A DNA stretch of 64,000 nucleotides from CAWAWP01 sp963841205 (GCA_963841205.1 CAWJCH010000030.1:1-64000); one strand, 5' to 3'; counted from the first letter of the stretch, positions 34,449-44,432 are shown. Translations and numbers: made by a program. Notes: generated by a model not told the origin, from the letters alone.

Positions 34449-35648
34449 CTACGGCGCTCCCGGATCCAGCACGATCTTGATGTAGCCTTCCTCGCGCCGG
34501 TCGAAGCGCGCAAACGCCTCTGGCGCGTCTGCTAGGGGCAGCCGCTGCGTCACCACTACGCTTGGCTTGGCTCGGCCGGCGATGATCAGGTCGCGCAGCG
34601 CTTCCATGTAACGTTTGTCGTGGTCGCGCCCCATCCCGATCGTGATGTCCTTGCGAAACAGAGTCGCCCATGGTGTCGCAAGGTCGCCCTTGGCCTCGAG
34701 TGGGTCATTGGGATGTGCATCGTTGGGAAGGAACACGCCCGCGATGCCCAGGCGTCCCGTCGGCTGAACCAGTTGCGCCAGGGCGTGGATGACGATGGCC
34801 GGGTTCTCCCGAGTAGGGGTCGTCCAATCATGCGCCTGAAAACCAATCGCGTCGATGCCGCACGTCACCCCGTTCATGGCCTGTTGGCCGCGCCAGGTTG
34901 CCCCAGCGCTCTGGCGGAGGCGCCCATGGCGATCCAGTATCTGCTCCACTGGGTCTCCCAGACCAAAATCAACCGGAATCGCCCCAATCTCCCCGGCCTT
35001 TTCGAGCCGCGACGCGATGTTGTCCACCACGTAGACCTGTGACGCCCCACGGAGGTGCACCGCCGAGTACGCCGCCAGCAGCCCAATCGTGCCCGCGCCG
35101 AAGATCACCACGCTGTCACCCGGCGTCACCCGCGCCAGTTGTGTGGCGTGATATGCCGTGGTGAAGGCATCGGCTAGCAGTACGAAGTCGTGTTCCCAGT
35201 CGTCGCGCGGCTCTCCCGGCAGCCGCAGACAGTTGGCGTCGGCAAACGGGACGCGCAGCGACTCGGACTGGGCCCCACGGTACGTTCCCAGGTGTGGATA
35301 GCCATAGGCCGCCCCGACTTGGCCGGGATTGACCATCAGGCAGGCATCGGTGTACCCGCGGACGCAGTTTTCGCAGAATCCGCAGCATATGTGCGTTGGC
35401 ACGGTGACGCGGTCGCCAACCTGTACGGAGACCACCGCCGACCCAACCTCCTCGACCACGCCGAGTGGCTCGTGCCCGATCACCATCCCCTCCGCATCGC
35501 CCATCCGCCCCTCGTAGATGTGCAGGTCGGTCCCACAGAGAGCCGACGACGTGACGCGCAGCAGCACATCCGTGGGAGCCTCGATCCGCGCATCGTCCAC
35601 GGTTTCCACCGCGACTTTGCCTTCTCCGCGGACAACGACCGCTTTCAT
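34449..35648 (-). CDS. zinc-dependent alcohol/formaldehyde dehydrogenase (MDR family)
   Basis: 399 residues from ATG 35648 (MKAVVVRGEGKVAVETV), AAAGGAGTG upstream. Catalytic zinc ligands: Cys in ALCGTDLHIYEG, His-Glu in VIGHEPLGVVEEVG; structural zinc cysteines in HICCGFCENCVRGYTDAC. Rossmann nucleotide motif is GAGTIGLLAAYSA. The internal region (WTTPTRENPAIVIHAL, DAIGFQAHDW) resembles glutathione-independent formaldehyde dehydrogenases. It probably oxidises an aldehyde or alcohol with NAD+. Confidence 0.88.
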   Translation of the reverse strand: MKAVVVRGEGKVAVETVDDARIEAPTDVLLRVTSSALCGTDLHIYEGRMGDAEGMVIGHEPLGVVEEVGSAVVSVQVGDRVTVPTHICCGFCENCVRGYTDACLMVNPGQVGAAYGYPHLGTYRGAQSESLRVPFADANCLRLPGEPRDDWEHDFVLLADAFTTAYHATQLARVTPGDSVVIFGAGTIGLLAAYSAVHLRGASQVYVVDNIASRLEKAGEIGAIPVDFGLGDPVEQILDRHGRLRQSAGATWRGQQAMNGVTCGIDAIGFQAHDWTTPTRENPAIVIHALAQLVQPTGRLGIAGVFLPNDAHPNDPLEAKGDLATPWATLFRKDITIGMGRDHDKRYMEALRDLIIAGRAKPSVVVTQRLPLADAPEAFARFDRREEGYIKIVLDPGAP

Positions 35649-35768
35649 CGCGGCACTCCTTTCAACGCACGGTACGGGACACGCCGCGCCGCTCAAAAGC
35701 GCGGCGAGCGACGCAATCCGCGCCGCGTAGAGGCACGTCTGCCCCCGCAGCTATGACCCGCAATCCAC

Positions 35769-36083
35769 TCAGGTGGTGGCGTCCGATCCGTTGTTCTGGA
35801 GGGAGGCACCTGCTCCGCGGCATCGACTCAACGCCAGACGCTTGGAATCGAGTTGGCGTCGGTATCCATTTATCTCTTTGGCTAGCGCCGCTCGCTCCAT
35901 CCCCGGTGCGCGCGGCAGCCCGTCCTCGAGGACGTTGATCTGCTCCTCCAGGACTTCGATCTCCACTTCCAGTGGATGACACGGACGTTCCAATCTTCCG
36001 GTCGGCCCTTCCGTGCCCCTCGGTGCTCCTGCGCCCGCCTCGAGCGGATCGCGCTCGTCATGGCCTCCGCTATTCGCGTGCAT
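35769..36083 (-). CDS. small hypothetical protein with a predicted coiled coil
   Basis: 104 residues from ATG 36083 (MHANSGGHDERDPLEAG) with GTGAGG 5 bases upstream. The C-terminal half (EVEIEVLEEQINVLEDG, MERAALAKEINGYRRQLDSKRLAL) is helical with heptad-like spacing. No family recognised. It sits between the dehydrogenase and the DUF1275 gene, on the same strand. Confidence 0.5.
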   Translation of the reverse strand: MHANSGGHDERDPLEAGAGAPRGTEGPTGRLERPCHPLEVEIEVLEEQINVLEDGLPRAPGMERAALAKEINGYRRQLDSKRLALSRCRGAGASLQNNGSDATT

Positions 36084-36184
36084 AAAATCCTCACTGTTCG
36101 TCGTGCTCAGTCCGGTTCGCCTGGTCTTCCCGTGGCGACACACCCATGCGGTCGCGCTCTGGACGGCTCGCGGTGGCCAGGCTC

Positions 36185-37048
36185 CTACTCAGCATTGCGC
36201 ACCAAGCTCCCAACCGCCCTGTTCCTTGGCGGCACTTCCAAGGCTGCCACTGCAACCACTACGAGGGCGCATGGGATGAATACCGCGCCGATCCACGACA
36301 TGGTTAGCGCGACGATGAGCGCGGCCAGCGAGTACAAGAGTATCAACGCAACGAGAAACAGCACGCTGGTCGCTGCCTGCCGATTCGCCGGTTGTCTGCC
36401 GATCAATTGGGCGAGTCGGATGCCCAAGAGCAGTTCCGTACCGGTCATCGCAACCGAGACGACGTCAAGGATGGCGAATTTCGCAACCAAGGCACCCTGC
36501 GTCCCCATGCCGACGGCAGCGATGCCCAGCAAGACGACTTGCCGAGTCAGATCCTGGGCAGGAGAGCCGCCGAGCGCCCAGACGAGGGCGAAGGCGAGCA
36601 AGATGAGCCCTTGGACCAGCAGATATCGGGCGAGCGTCCCGCGCCAACTCTCCGGCGGCATTTGCGCCGGCAACGACTGCAGATAGAGCGAGCTGAGCGT
36701 GATGCTCACGAGGAACAGTAGGACTACGGTGCTGGTGCGCACGAGCAGCGCGGTGTTCCCTTGGCCGATGGACAGGCCGATGAACAAGATATTGCCGGTC
36801 ATGAACGACGCAAACACGCCACCGAGAGCCAGATAGCAGAGCGCATCGGTCCAGCCTGCCGCCAGCGTCAGGAGTAGCAGTAGCGACAACATGCGCGATC
36901 GAAGTGCACGCTGAGTCGGTGCCGCGAACAGTGCCGGCAGGGTCACGGTGCGCTCCCGCGGCTCGGCGTGCCTACCCGCGCGCGAAAGTCCGTCCTGAGC
37001 GCCACCCTTCAAGAAGCCGGGCACATCGCCTGCGCTTGAGGGTAACAT
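36185..37048 (-). CDS. DUF1275/YoaK family membrane protein
   Basis: 287 residues, AAAGGAGTG upstream. After a ~50-residue soluble leader come six or seven membrane helices starting with AAGWTDALCYLALGGVFASFMTGNILFIGL, the diagnostic family segment (G-x-x-D-A-x-x-Y...MTGN). Biochemical role unknown; membership is secure. Confidence 0.88.
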   Translation of the reverse strand: MLPSSAGDVPGFLKGGAQDGLSRAGRHAEPRERTVTLPALFAAPTQRALRSRMLSLLLLLTLAAGWTDALCYLALGGVFASFMTGNILFIGLSIGQGNTALLVRTSTVVLLFLVSITLSSLYLQSLPAQMPPESWRGTLARYLLVQGLILLAFALVWALGGSPAQDLTRQVVLLGIAAVGMGTQGALVAKFAILDVVSVAMTGTELLLGIRLAQLIGRQPANRQAATSVLFLVALILLYSLAALIVALTMSWIGAVFIPCALVVVAVAALEVPPRNRAVGSLVRNAE

Positions 37049-37216
37049 TTCTCACTCCTTTCCCGCGGCTTGTTGGGCGCATTCCTCATCCGCCCGGGTC
37101 TGGGGGCGATGCGCCAGACCGGCAGCCGCCCTGCGCGCGCCACGTGGTACTTCCTGTCGGGAAGATGGGCGCCAGCGACGCGCAGAGGGCTTCCGGATCT
37201 CCGATGCGCCTACGCG

Positions 37217-38401
37217 TCACTTGACGACGATGGGCTTGTCCTTGCGCGCGGAGATGACCTTCATCGTCTTGTCGTCCACGTTGAGGTGGGCCTGCACCAG
37301 CTCGGGCGGCGTCAGCGCCAGCCACTGGGCCAGCGAGACATCGGCGAAGCGATTGCTGCGGAACATCTCCAGGAAGGTCAGCGTCTCGGTGCCGGTGTTC
37401 TCGATGTAGTGCCCCATCGCGAATGGCACGTAGCCCACGTCACCCGCCTGATAGTCGAAGGTGCGCGCCTTCCCGCTCGAGGCGAAGACCGTCATGCGCC
37501 CCTGCCCGGCGATGTAGTACTGCCACTCGTCGGCGTTGGGGTGCCAGTGCAGCTCGCGCATCCCGCCGGGCTCGACCTCCACCAGCGCCGCCGCGATGGT
37601 GGTCGAGACGGGGAAGTTGGAGGAGTCGGTGATGCGCACCTGCCCCCCCGCGACCTTGATCGGCTTCTGGGCCAGCATGTGGTGGCTGATCGACTGCGGC
37701 ACCTTGCCGGCTGGCGAGCGGACCGCATCCTGGGCCATCGGCGGGGGCACCTTGCCCGCGAACATGTAGCGCTGGTAGTTCGGATCGGTCGGCAGGTTGG
37801 CGAACGCCGCCTCGGGCACGCCGAAGTTCTTGGCCAGCACCGAGCGCGGGGTGTGCTTGCACCAGTCGGTGAGCAGGAAGGTCTCGTTCTCCGAGAAGTG
37901 GCCATCGTCGAAGACCAGCAGGAACTCGCAGCCCTCCTCCAGCCCCTGGATGGAGTGGGGGAGCCCGGAGGGGAAGTTCCACAGGTCGCCGACGCCGACG
38001 TCGTCGATGAAGGTGCGCCCGTCCTGGTCGATGAGGGTGATACGGCAGCGGCCGGCGAGCATGTAGGCCCACTCGGCCTCCTTGTGCCAGTGCATCTCGC
38101 GGATGCCCCCCGGCTTGAGCCGCATGTTCACGCCGGCCAACTCGGTGGCGATCGGCAGCTCGCGGTCGGTCACCTCGCGCGACCAGCCGCCGGTGAGCAG
38201 GCGGTTGCGCGCGGCGGAGAAGGAGAACTTGAGGTTGGGGATCGTGCCCTCATCGGTCTGCGGAGACATCAGCAGGTCGGGGTTTTCGCGTTCAAGGGGG
38301 ACGTTACGCGGCCCCATGATAGTCGCGCCCAGATTGTCTTGAATCGGCTCGGGACGGCCGTTGCGTGACGCCGCTTCGCGGGTTGGTTGTTGAACCGCCA
38401 T
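37217..38401 (-). CDS. oxdC: bicupin oxalate decarboxylase
   Basis: 394 residues. Two cupin domains, each with manganese ligands: REMHWHKEAEWAYMLAG (about 100-117) with later GLPHSIQG, and RELHWHPNADEWQYYIAG (about 280-297) with AMGHYIEN. The lid loop after the first cupin reads GHFSENETF, keeping the Glu of the SENS(T) lid that favours decarboxylation over oxidation. The enzyme turns oxalate into formate and CO2. A formate or aldehyde dehydrogenase partner is not adjacent, though a zinc dehydrogenase lies 1.6 kb away. No signal peptide, so probably cytoplasmic. Confidence 0.92.
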   Translation of the reverse strand: MAVQQPTREAASRNGRPEPIQDNLGATIMGPRNVPLERENPDLLMSPQTDEGTIPNLKFSFSAARNRLLTGGWSREVTDRELPIATELAGVNMRLKPGGIREMHWHKEAEWAYMLAGRCRITLIDQDGRTFIDDVGVGDLWNFPSGLPHSIQGLEEGCEFLLVFDDGHFSENETFLLTDWCKHTPRSVLAKNFGVPEAAFANLPTDPNYQRYMFAGKVPPPMAQDAVRSPAGKVPQSISHHMLAQKPIKVAGGQVRITDSSNFPVSTTIAAALVEVEPGGMRELHWHPNADEWQYYIAGQGRMTVFASSGKARTFDYQAGDVGYVPFAMGHYIENTGTETLTFLEMFRSNRFADVSLAQWLALTPPELVQAHLNVDDKTMKVISARKDKPIVVK

Positions 38402-38547
38402 AGACACATGCCTCACTCCCTGATGAACTTGAGATGCTGCTGTACTTGGGTTGGGCCGCGGCCTGGTTGGGGTGCGGGTCTGACTTCTGTAAGCGCTATC
38501 GACTCATCTGGAATAGGCTATTACCTCCTCACTTGCACTGTGACCGA

Positions 38548-40155
38548 TCAGCCGGTCGCAGGCCGCTCGTCACCGCGCACGAGCGCGGTCAGAATGCCGA
38601 CCGCAGCTACCGCAGCGCAGACGACGAACGCCGCGTGCAGGCCACCTATGAACGTCTGTTGCAGCGCGTGCGTCTGGGCAGCCGACAGGTCACTTCCCCG
38701 CGCCTCGAGCAGGTTTCCCGCGGCGCTGGCGCCGAACGCCGCAAAGACCGCACCAGCCAGCGCCACGCTCAGGCTTTGCCCGATGACGCGCCCCGTCGAC
38801 AGGATGCCGGACGCTGCACCTTGCTCCTGGCGCGGTGCGGCGCCCATGATCGCCCGCGTGTTGGGCGACTGGAACAGCCCTTGCCCGATGCCCGTCACGA
38901 TCAGGCGCCAGGCGACGTCGCCGATCGAGCTGGTGGCGTTGAGCTGGCTGAGCAATAGCAGGCCCAGGCAGGCGATGGCGAGACCTGTGGGGGCCAGCCA
39001 GCGCGAGCCGACGCTATCGGCGAGTATGCCGCTGATGGGAGCGACCACGGCTATCGTCAACGGCAGCGGCGTGAGCAGCAGCCCAGACTGCAGGATCGTG
39101 AAGCCGCGCAGCTGCTCAAAGTAGAAAGGCAACAGAAAGCCAACGGCGAAGAGCGCGAGCATGGCCAGGACGAAACTTGCATTCGCCGACGCGAAGACGC
39201 GGGAGCGCAGCAGATGGAGATCCAGGATCGGCGCATTCACGTGCCGCTCGACGGGCACGACGGCCACGAGCGCCGCCAGCCCGAGGACTAGCGCGACGAA
39301 CAGACGCCAGGAGGTCCAGCCCCACTCCTGCCCGAACGACAGGCCTAGCGTCAGTGCCGCCAGCCCGACCGCCAGCAACACGGCGCCGACCGGGTCGAAC
39401 TGCGCACGGTTGCGCTGCGGGCGCTCGGTCAGGATCATGGAGGCCGAGAGGAACGCGACGATGCCGATCGGCACGTTCACGTAGAAGATCCAGCGCCAGG
39501 TCAGCTGCTGGGTGATGATGCCACCGATGGTGGGGCCGGCGCTGATGCCCAGCGCGACCAGCACGGCGTTGAGGCCGAGCGCCCGGCCGCGCTGCGCCGC
39601 GGGGAAAGCGTTGGTGATCATGGCGACGTTCACGGCGAAGATCAGCGCGCCGCCGATCCCCTGGAACCCGCGCGCGGCGATCAACACCCCCAGCGAAGGC
39701 GCCGCGCCGCAGATCGCCGAGCCGAGCGTGAAGACTGCCAGCCCTGCCAAGAAGAGTGGCTTGCGCCCGATCATGTCGGCCAGCCGCCCGAAGGTCAGCA
39801 GCACCGCCGCGGTCACCACGAGGTAGCAGATGATCACCCATTCGACGGCGCCGCCCAACGGAACCCCGAACGCCCGGCCGATGGACGGCAGGCCGATGTT
39901 GACGATCGAGGCGTCGAGGGTGGTCATGAACGTGGCGGTACCCGAGAGCACCAGCACGACCCATTTGTTCGCACGCTCCTCCGACTCTCGTTCCGTCGCT
40001 GTGCGCAAGGACGGCGTGCGCGTCTCGGGCCCACCCTGCACGGAGGTGGCAGAGCCGTTGTCCACCGACGCCGACGGTGGCGCGGCGCCACGCGGTCGCG
40101 CGGCCTCTCCTGAGGCGACGCCCAGATTGTATGAGGCCACGGTCGTGCTCCTCAT
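38548..40155 (-). CDS. MFS drug exporter, DHA2 (14-TM) family
   Basis: 535 residues from ATG 40155 (MRSTTVASYNLGVASG), GGGGAAA upstream; the open frame extends further but into the aldo/keto reductase region. After a ~70-residue polar leader, 14 membrane helices with motif A-like GRLADMIGRKPLFLAG, and motif C-like GISAGPTIGGIITQQLTWRWIF, the EmrB/QacA signature. It should expel drugs or toxic metabolites using the proton gradient. Confidence 0.9.
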   Translation of the reverse strand: MRSTTVASYNLGVASGEAARPRGAAPPSASVDNGSATSVQGGPETRTPSLRTATERESEERANKWVVLVLSGTATFMTTLDASIVNIGLPSIGRAFGVPLGGAVEWVIICYLVVTAAVLLTFGRLADMIGRKPLFLAGLAVFTLGSAICGAAPSLGVLIAARGFQGIGGALIFAVNVAMITNAFPAAQRGRALGLNAVLVALGISAGPTIGGIITQQLTWRWIFYVNVPIGIVAFLSASMILTERPQRNRAQFDPVGAVLLAVGLAALTLGLSFGQEWGWTSWRLFVALVLGLAALVAVVPVERHVNAPILDLHLLRSRVFASANASFVLAMLALFAVGFLLPFYFEQLRGFTILQSGLLLTPLPLTIAVVAPISGILADSVGSRWLAPTGLAIACLGLLLLSQLNATSSIGDVAWRLIVTGIGQGLFQSPNTRAIMGAAPRQEQGAASGILSTGRVIGQSLSVALAGAVFAAFGASAAGNLLEARGSDLSAAQTHALQQTFIGGLHAAFVVCAAVAAVGILTALVRGDERPATG

Positions 40156-40220
40156 GGTTTCCCCACCGAGCGCGTATCCTTGCGCGAGCGGCCGCATCCT
40201 TTCTCGAGACGTCGGGGCGG

Positions 40221-41126
40221 TCAGCGTTCGCTGCCGCTTTCGTCGGTGATGGTGCGGAACTCCGCGTCTGTCAGGTGGATGGTCGCGCCCAGCACATTCT
40301 CCTCCAGGTGCTTTACCGACGCCGTGCCGGGGATGAGCAGCGTGGTGGGCGAGCGCCGCAGAAGCCAGGCCAGCGCGATCTGGCTCGGCGTGGCATGATG
40401 CGCCCGCGCAACGCCATCGAGCGGTCCGCCGGGCTGGGTAAGCGCCCCGGCGGTGAGCGGCGCCCACGGGATGAACGCGATCCCCTGCCTCGCGCAGACG
40501 TCGATCATCCGGTCAGAATCCGCGACGCTCATCCCTTCGGACTGGGGGCTGACGAGGTTGAAGTGGTTCTGCACGCTGACGATCGGCACGATGCGCTGCG
40601 CACGGGCGAGCTCGTCGAGCGTCACGTTGGAGAGGCCCACGTGCCGGATCTTGCCCTCCTTTTGCAGCTGCGCGAGCGCCCCGACCGACTCCTCGAACGG
40701 CACCTTGGGGTCCGGGTGATGGAATTGGTAGACGTCGATGCGAGTGAGGTGCAGCCGGCGCAGACTTCCTTCCAGCGCCGCACGCAAGTGCTCTGGACGC
40801 CCATCGGGGACCCACTGCTCAGGGCCTGGGCGCATATAGCCGCCCTTGGTGGCGATGACCAGATCGCGCGGATAGGGATACAGGGCTTCGGCGATAAGCG
40901 ACTCGCTCACCTCGGGCCCGTAGGAGTCGGCGGTATCGATCAGGTTGATGCCCAACTCGAGAGCCCGGCGCAGGACCGCCAAGGCCTGCGGCTTGTCGGC
41001 CGGGGGACCCCAGATGCCGGGGCCGGTGATGCGCATTGCGCCGAAGCCCAGGCGATACACCTCAAGGTCGCCGCCGAGTGGTAGCTTACCGCTCGCTTCC
41101 GCCGGTCGTTGTTGTGTCACCTGCAT
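40221..41126 (-). CDS. aldo/keto reductase
   Basis: 301 residues from ATG 41126 (GGAAGGGA 6 bases upstream; an ATG two codons earlier is too close to it). The catalytic tetrad is visible: Asp and Tyr in LIDTADSYGP, Lys in VIATKGGY, His in VYQFHHPD; LLIPGTASVKHLEEN is the NADP-binding end. Reduces aldehydes or ketones with NADPH. It lies 65 bases upstream of the MFS gene on the same strand, probably co-transcribed. Confidence 0.92.
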   Translation of the reverse strand: MQVTQQRPAEASGKLPLGGDLEVYRLGFGAMRITGPGIWGPPADKPQALAVLRRALELGINLIDTADSYGPEVSESLIAEALYPYPRDLVIATKGGYMRPGPEQWVPDGRPEHLRAALEGSLRRLHLTRIDVYQFHHPDPKVPFEESVGALAQLQKEGKIRHVGLSNVTLDELARAQRIVPIVSVQNHFNLVSPQSEGMSVADSDRMIDVCARQGIAFIPWAPLTAGALTQPGGPLDGVARAHHATPSQIALAWLLRRSPTTLLIPGTASVKHLEENVLGATIHLTDAEFRTITDESGSER

Positions 41127-41141
41127 AGTCATTCCCTTCCG

Positions 41142-41930
41142 TTAGGTTCCGTTGGTCGACTTCGACAGAGCGTATGATCGGGATATTGCTGACGCGTGAA
41201 GAACGCTGGGCGAATTCTTACACCCAGTCGTCCGCGCCCGCGTTGCCGTCAGCAGTCCCACTGCGTCGCCGCAGGGCGATGAGCGCGCGGATGGGTTGCA
41301 TCGATCTCGCCAATGGTTGCGCCGCCTCCCTACCCAGATATGTTGACTCACCTCCGTGATGCTGGCGCCCGACGGCGCAGAGGCGTCGCGCAGGCCGAGC
41401 CGGGCAGCAGCGAGGCCGACGGCAACGCCAGCCGCCGTATCAACCAGGCGCAAGATTGGCTGCTGCCAGGCATTGTGTGGTTCGAGCGCGGCGACGACCA
41501 TCACGACCGTAGTGGTCATGCCCGTCATGCCCGTCGTGACCGTGTCGCCGGGCCGACCCATGAGCGTGACGACGAGGGATCCAACGCCGATCAGCAGGGT
41601 CATGCCCCAGGCGGTGAACGGCAACAAGAGCAGGAAGGTCAAACAGAGGACGAAGCTGACCAGTGTCGCCGCCATGCGCGAGATGGCGGCCGTCACGCTC
41701 TCCTCATAGCTGACTCGGAAGACGAAGATCGTGGCGACCCCAGCCCACAACCCGCCAAGCAGGTCATCACCGCTAGACAGCGAGTAGACTCGGCGAAGGA
41801 TCTGCGTGACGAGCTCGAAGGCGAACAGGCACGCGACTGCTAGCGTCACGCATTGGACGAAGGCGGCGCGGCCAGGTGATGAGGCGGGATGGCTCAGGCA
41901 GGCCCTCCGAGTGGTTGGGGCGCCGTTCAT
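41142..41930 (-). CDS. FUSC-like / aromatic acid exporter-like membrane protein
   Basis: 262 residues, GGAGGCGGCG then ATG 41930. Five or six membrane helices in the first 190 residues with WAGVATIFVFRVSYEESVTAAISRMAATLVSF and a VVAALEPHNAWQQPILRLVDTAAGVAVGLAAA end that matches FUSC-type N-terminal halves. The final ~70 residues (from GASITEVSQHIWVG) are polar and Arg/Ser-rich and do not look like the family; a late frameshift is possible. Role: efflux or unknown. Confidence 0.7.
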   Translation of the reverse strand: MNGAPTTRRACLSHPASSPGRAAFVQCVTLAVACLFAFELVTQILRRVYSLSSGDDLLGGLWAGVATIFVFRVSYEESVTAAISRMAATLVSFVLCLTFLLLLPFTAWGMTLLIGVGSLVVTLMGRPGDTVTTGMTGMTTTVVMVVAALEPHNAWQQPILRLVDTAAGVAVGLAAARLGLRDASAPSGASITEVSQHIWVGRRRNHWRDRCNPSARSSPCGDAVGLLTATRARTTGCKNSPSVLHASAISRSYALSKSTNGT

Positions 41931-41973
41931 CGCCGCCTCCGTTCCCTCCCCGTGGCGTGCACCTGCGCCGGCG

Positions 41974-43467
41974 CTAGTGGGAGTCAGCGGGAAGGCCCAA
42001 ATCCTGATGCGGGTTGCCGACCATGTGGGCGGGGACGACGATCTTGTCGAACTCCGCCGCGCTGATGGCGCCGCTCTTGATCGCCGCGTCGCGCAGGCTG
42101 GTGCCCTCGTCGTTGGCGTGATGCGCGATAGCCGACGCCTTGTCGTAGCCGATCACCGGGCTGAGGGCGGTGACCAGCATCAGCGACGCGTTGACGTAGG
42201 TGCCGATCTTTTGGGTGTCCAGCGTGATGCCCTCGATGCTAAACTGCCGCAGCTTCTCGCAGGCGTCGCCGAGGATGCGCGCGGAATGCAGCACGTTGTT
42301 GATGATGATCGGGCGCATCGCGTTGAGCTCGAAGTTGCCCTGCGAGCCGGCGAACGCTACGGCGTTGTCGTCGCCGATCACCTGGATGCAGACCATCACC
42401 ATGGCCTCCTCCTGGGTCGGGTTCACCTTGCCCGGCATGATCGAGGAGCCCGGCTCGTTGGCGGGTATGTTCAGCTCATGCAGGCCGTCGCGGGGGCCCG
42501 AGCCCAGCCAGCGCAGGTCGTTGGCGATCTTCATCAGCGCCACCGCCAGCGCCCGCAGCGCTGCGCTGGCGTCGACCATCGCGTCGAGCGAGCCCTGCGC
42601 GGCGAACTTGTTGGGCGCCGTGACGAACGGCTGACCAGTCAGCGTGGCGATCTCGGCCGCGATCTTGGGGCCGAAGTCGGGCAGGGTGTTGAGGCCCGTG
42701 CCGACCGCCGTGCCACCCGCCGCCAGCTTGTACAGACCCTGCATCGAGGCCTTGACGCGGTCGAGCGCGTCCCGCAGCTGGGTGACGTAGCCGGACCACT
42801 CTTGCCCTACCGTCAGCGGGGTGGCGTCCTCCAGGTGCGTGCGCCCGATCTTGACGACGTCCACCCACGCCACCGCCTTCGCCCACATCGCCTGCGTCAG
42901 CGTCTCGACGTGCGGGATGACGTGGTCCACAAACTCCAGTACCGTCGCGATGTGCATCGCCGTGGGGAAGGTGTCATTGGAGGACTGCGACATGTTGACG
43001 TCGTCGTTGGGATGGATCGGCGCCTTCGTGCCGAGCGTCCCACCGGCGAGCTGGATGGCCCGGTTGGAGATGACCTCGTTGAGGTTCATGTTCGACTGCG
43101 TACCCGAGCCCGTCTGCCAGACGTAGAGCGGGAACTCGTCGTCCAGCTTCCCAGCGATGACCTCGTCGCAGACGCGGACGATGAGGTCCGCCTTCTCCTT
43201 GGGAAGCTTACCGGCCGCGGCGTTCACCAGCGCCGCAGCCTTCTTAACGTAGCCGTAGGCGTGGTAGACGGCCTTGGGCATGTGGTCGTCGCCGATCGAG
43301 AAGTGGATGAGCGAGCGCTGCGTCTGCGCGCCCCAGAGCCGATCCGCCGGCACGAGCACCTCGCCCAGCGAATCGGTCTCGACACGGTATTTGATGCCGC
43401 CTTCGTCGACCAGCGCACCGGCCGCGTACCGGCCGTCCTTGAGCTCCGTATCCTTCACCATGGTCAT
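41974..43467 (-). CDS. fumC: class II fumarate hydratase
   Basis: 497 residues from ATG 43467, AAGGAG 9 bases upstream. The superfamily signature GSSIMPGKVNPTQEEAM is intact, as are TQRSLIHFSI, GSGTQSNMNLNEVI and VKIGRTHLEDATPLTVGQE (catalytic His region). It interconverts fumarate and malate without an Fe-S cluster. The next genes upstream are aquaporin, acetolactate synthase and malic enzyme on the same strand. Confidence 0.97.
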   Translation of the reverse strand: MTMVKDTELKDGRYAAGALVDEGGIKYRVETDSLGEVLVPADRLWGAQTQRSLIHFSIGDDHMPKAVYHAYGYVKKAAALVNAAAGKLPKEKADLIVRVCDEVIAGKLDDEFPLYVWQTGSGTQSNMNLNEVISNRAIQLAGGTLGTKAPIHPNDDVNMSQSSNDTFPTAMHIATVLEFVDHVIPHVETLTQAMWAKAVAWVDVVKIGRTHLEDATPLTVGQEWSGYVTQLRDALDRVKASMQGLYKLAAGGTAVGTGLNTLPDFGPKIAAEIATLTGQPFVTAPNKFAAQGSLDAMVDASAALRALAVALMKIANDLRWLGSGPRDGLHELNIPANEPGSSIMPGKVNPTQEEAMVMVCIQVIGDDNAVAFAGSQGNFELNAMRPIIINNVLHSARILGDACEKLRQFSIEGITLDTQKIGTYVNASLMLVTALSPVIGYDKASAIAHHANDEGTSLRDAAIKSGAISAAEFDKIVVPAHMVGNPHQDLGLPADSH

Positions 43468-43571
43468 CGTCCTACGCTCCTTCTCTCCTAACTCGCTTCG
43501 CCTAGTCAATTGCTCGCAAGCTCGTCCGCTTCGTGGGTGAACGATGGTTCACCCACGCGTGCGGACGCCAA

Positions 43572-44432
43572 TCAGCTAGCACTCGCAGTACCGTGTTGGT
43601 CGCCTTGCGGCGGCGCGGCATCGAGCGCGACGCTCTGCGCGGTGGCCGCCTCGCGCGCAGTCGCCCGTCCGCGCAGCACGGTGTCCAGCAGCACGGCTGC
43701 GGCGGCGCCGAACATCGGCCCGATGACGTAGACCCAATACGCGTCGAAGTTTCCCAGCGCGAGATCGGGCCCGAACGCGCGCGCCGGATTCATCGCCGCC
43801 CCTTCGAACGGGCCGGCCGTCACGCCAAGGGAGAAAATATAGGCCCCCACGACGAGCGGGACGAACGGGCCGTTCAGTTTGGGACCCGCGGCCATCGCCA
43901 GGATGATCAGCACAAACCCACCCGTGCAGATGGCCTCTATGCTGGCCGCCTGCCACGCCTGGCCGGGTGGGGGCGTTGTCGCCGCCAGACCGCTCGCCGT
44001 GCCGAAGAACGCGCGTGCGAGGAGCGAGCCAGCCGTAGCGGCGACGAACTGCACGACCCAATAGGCTGCCGCCATGTACCAGTGCATATCCCCGCGCAGC
44101 GCGAACGCGAACGTCATCGCTGGGTTGAAGTGGGCGGACACGTCGCCCAAGGCGTAGATGGCCGCCACCAGCCAGAGCGCCGAGGTGGCCGAGAGCAGCG
44201 CGACGAGCGTCACCTTGCCGAGCGGCGCACCTGCCGCGGCGGTGATCGCGCCCGCCCCCGCCGAGAGGACGAAGAGCAGGCCGAACGTGCCGATGAACTC
44301 GCTTAGCAGCCGCCGGGCGCGGTGGCCGTGGTTCGTCCAGTCCGCGTGGTAGCGGTTTCCACCGACCAAGGCGATTAGCTGCTCGCTCGCACTCCCGATT
44401 TGTTGTTCAGCCGGGGCGTCTTTCCGAGCCAT
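43572..44432 (-). CDS. aquaporin / MIP family channel
   Basis: 286 residues from ATG 44432, GAGG 6 bases upstream. Six membrane helices with both half-helix motifs: HFNPAMTFAF and AMNPARAFGPDLA. The Arg after the second NPA is kept. It may conduct water, glycerol or small neutral acids. N-terminus (~45 residues) is longer than in typical AqpZ. Placement inside a fumarase/malic enzyme/acetolactate cluster hints at an organic-acid or osmotic role (inference). Confidence 0.92.
   Translation of the reverse strand: MARKDAPAEQQIGSASEQLIALVGGNRYHADWTNHGHRARRLLSEFIGTFGLLFVLSAGAGAITAAAGAPLGKVTLVALLSATSALWLVAAIYALGDVSAHFNPAMTFAFALRGDMHWYMAAAYWVVQFVAATAGSLLARAFFGTASGLAATTPPPGQAWQAASIEAICTGGFVLIILAMAAGPKLNGPFVPLVVGAYIFSLGVTAGPFEGAAMNPARAFGPDLALGNFDAYWVYVIGPMFGAAAAVLLDTVLRGRATAREAATAQSVALDAAPPQGDQHGTASAS

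Noticed and set aside
41806..43491. 561-codon open frame on the plus strand
   Set aside because: Antisense to fumC, which has the full GSSIMPGKVNP signature.
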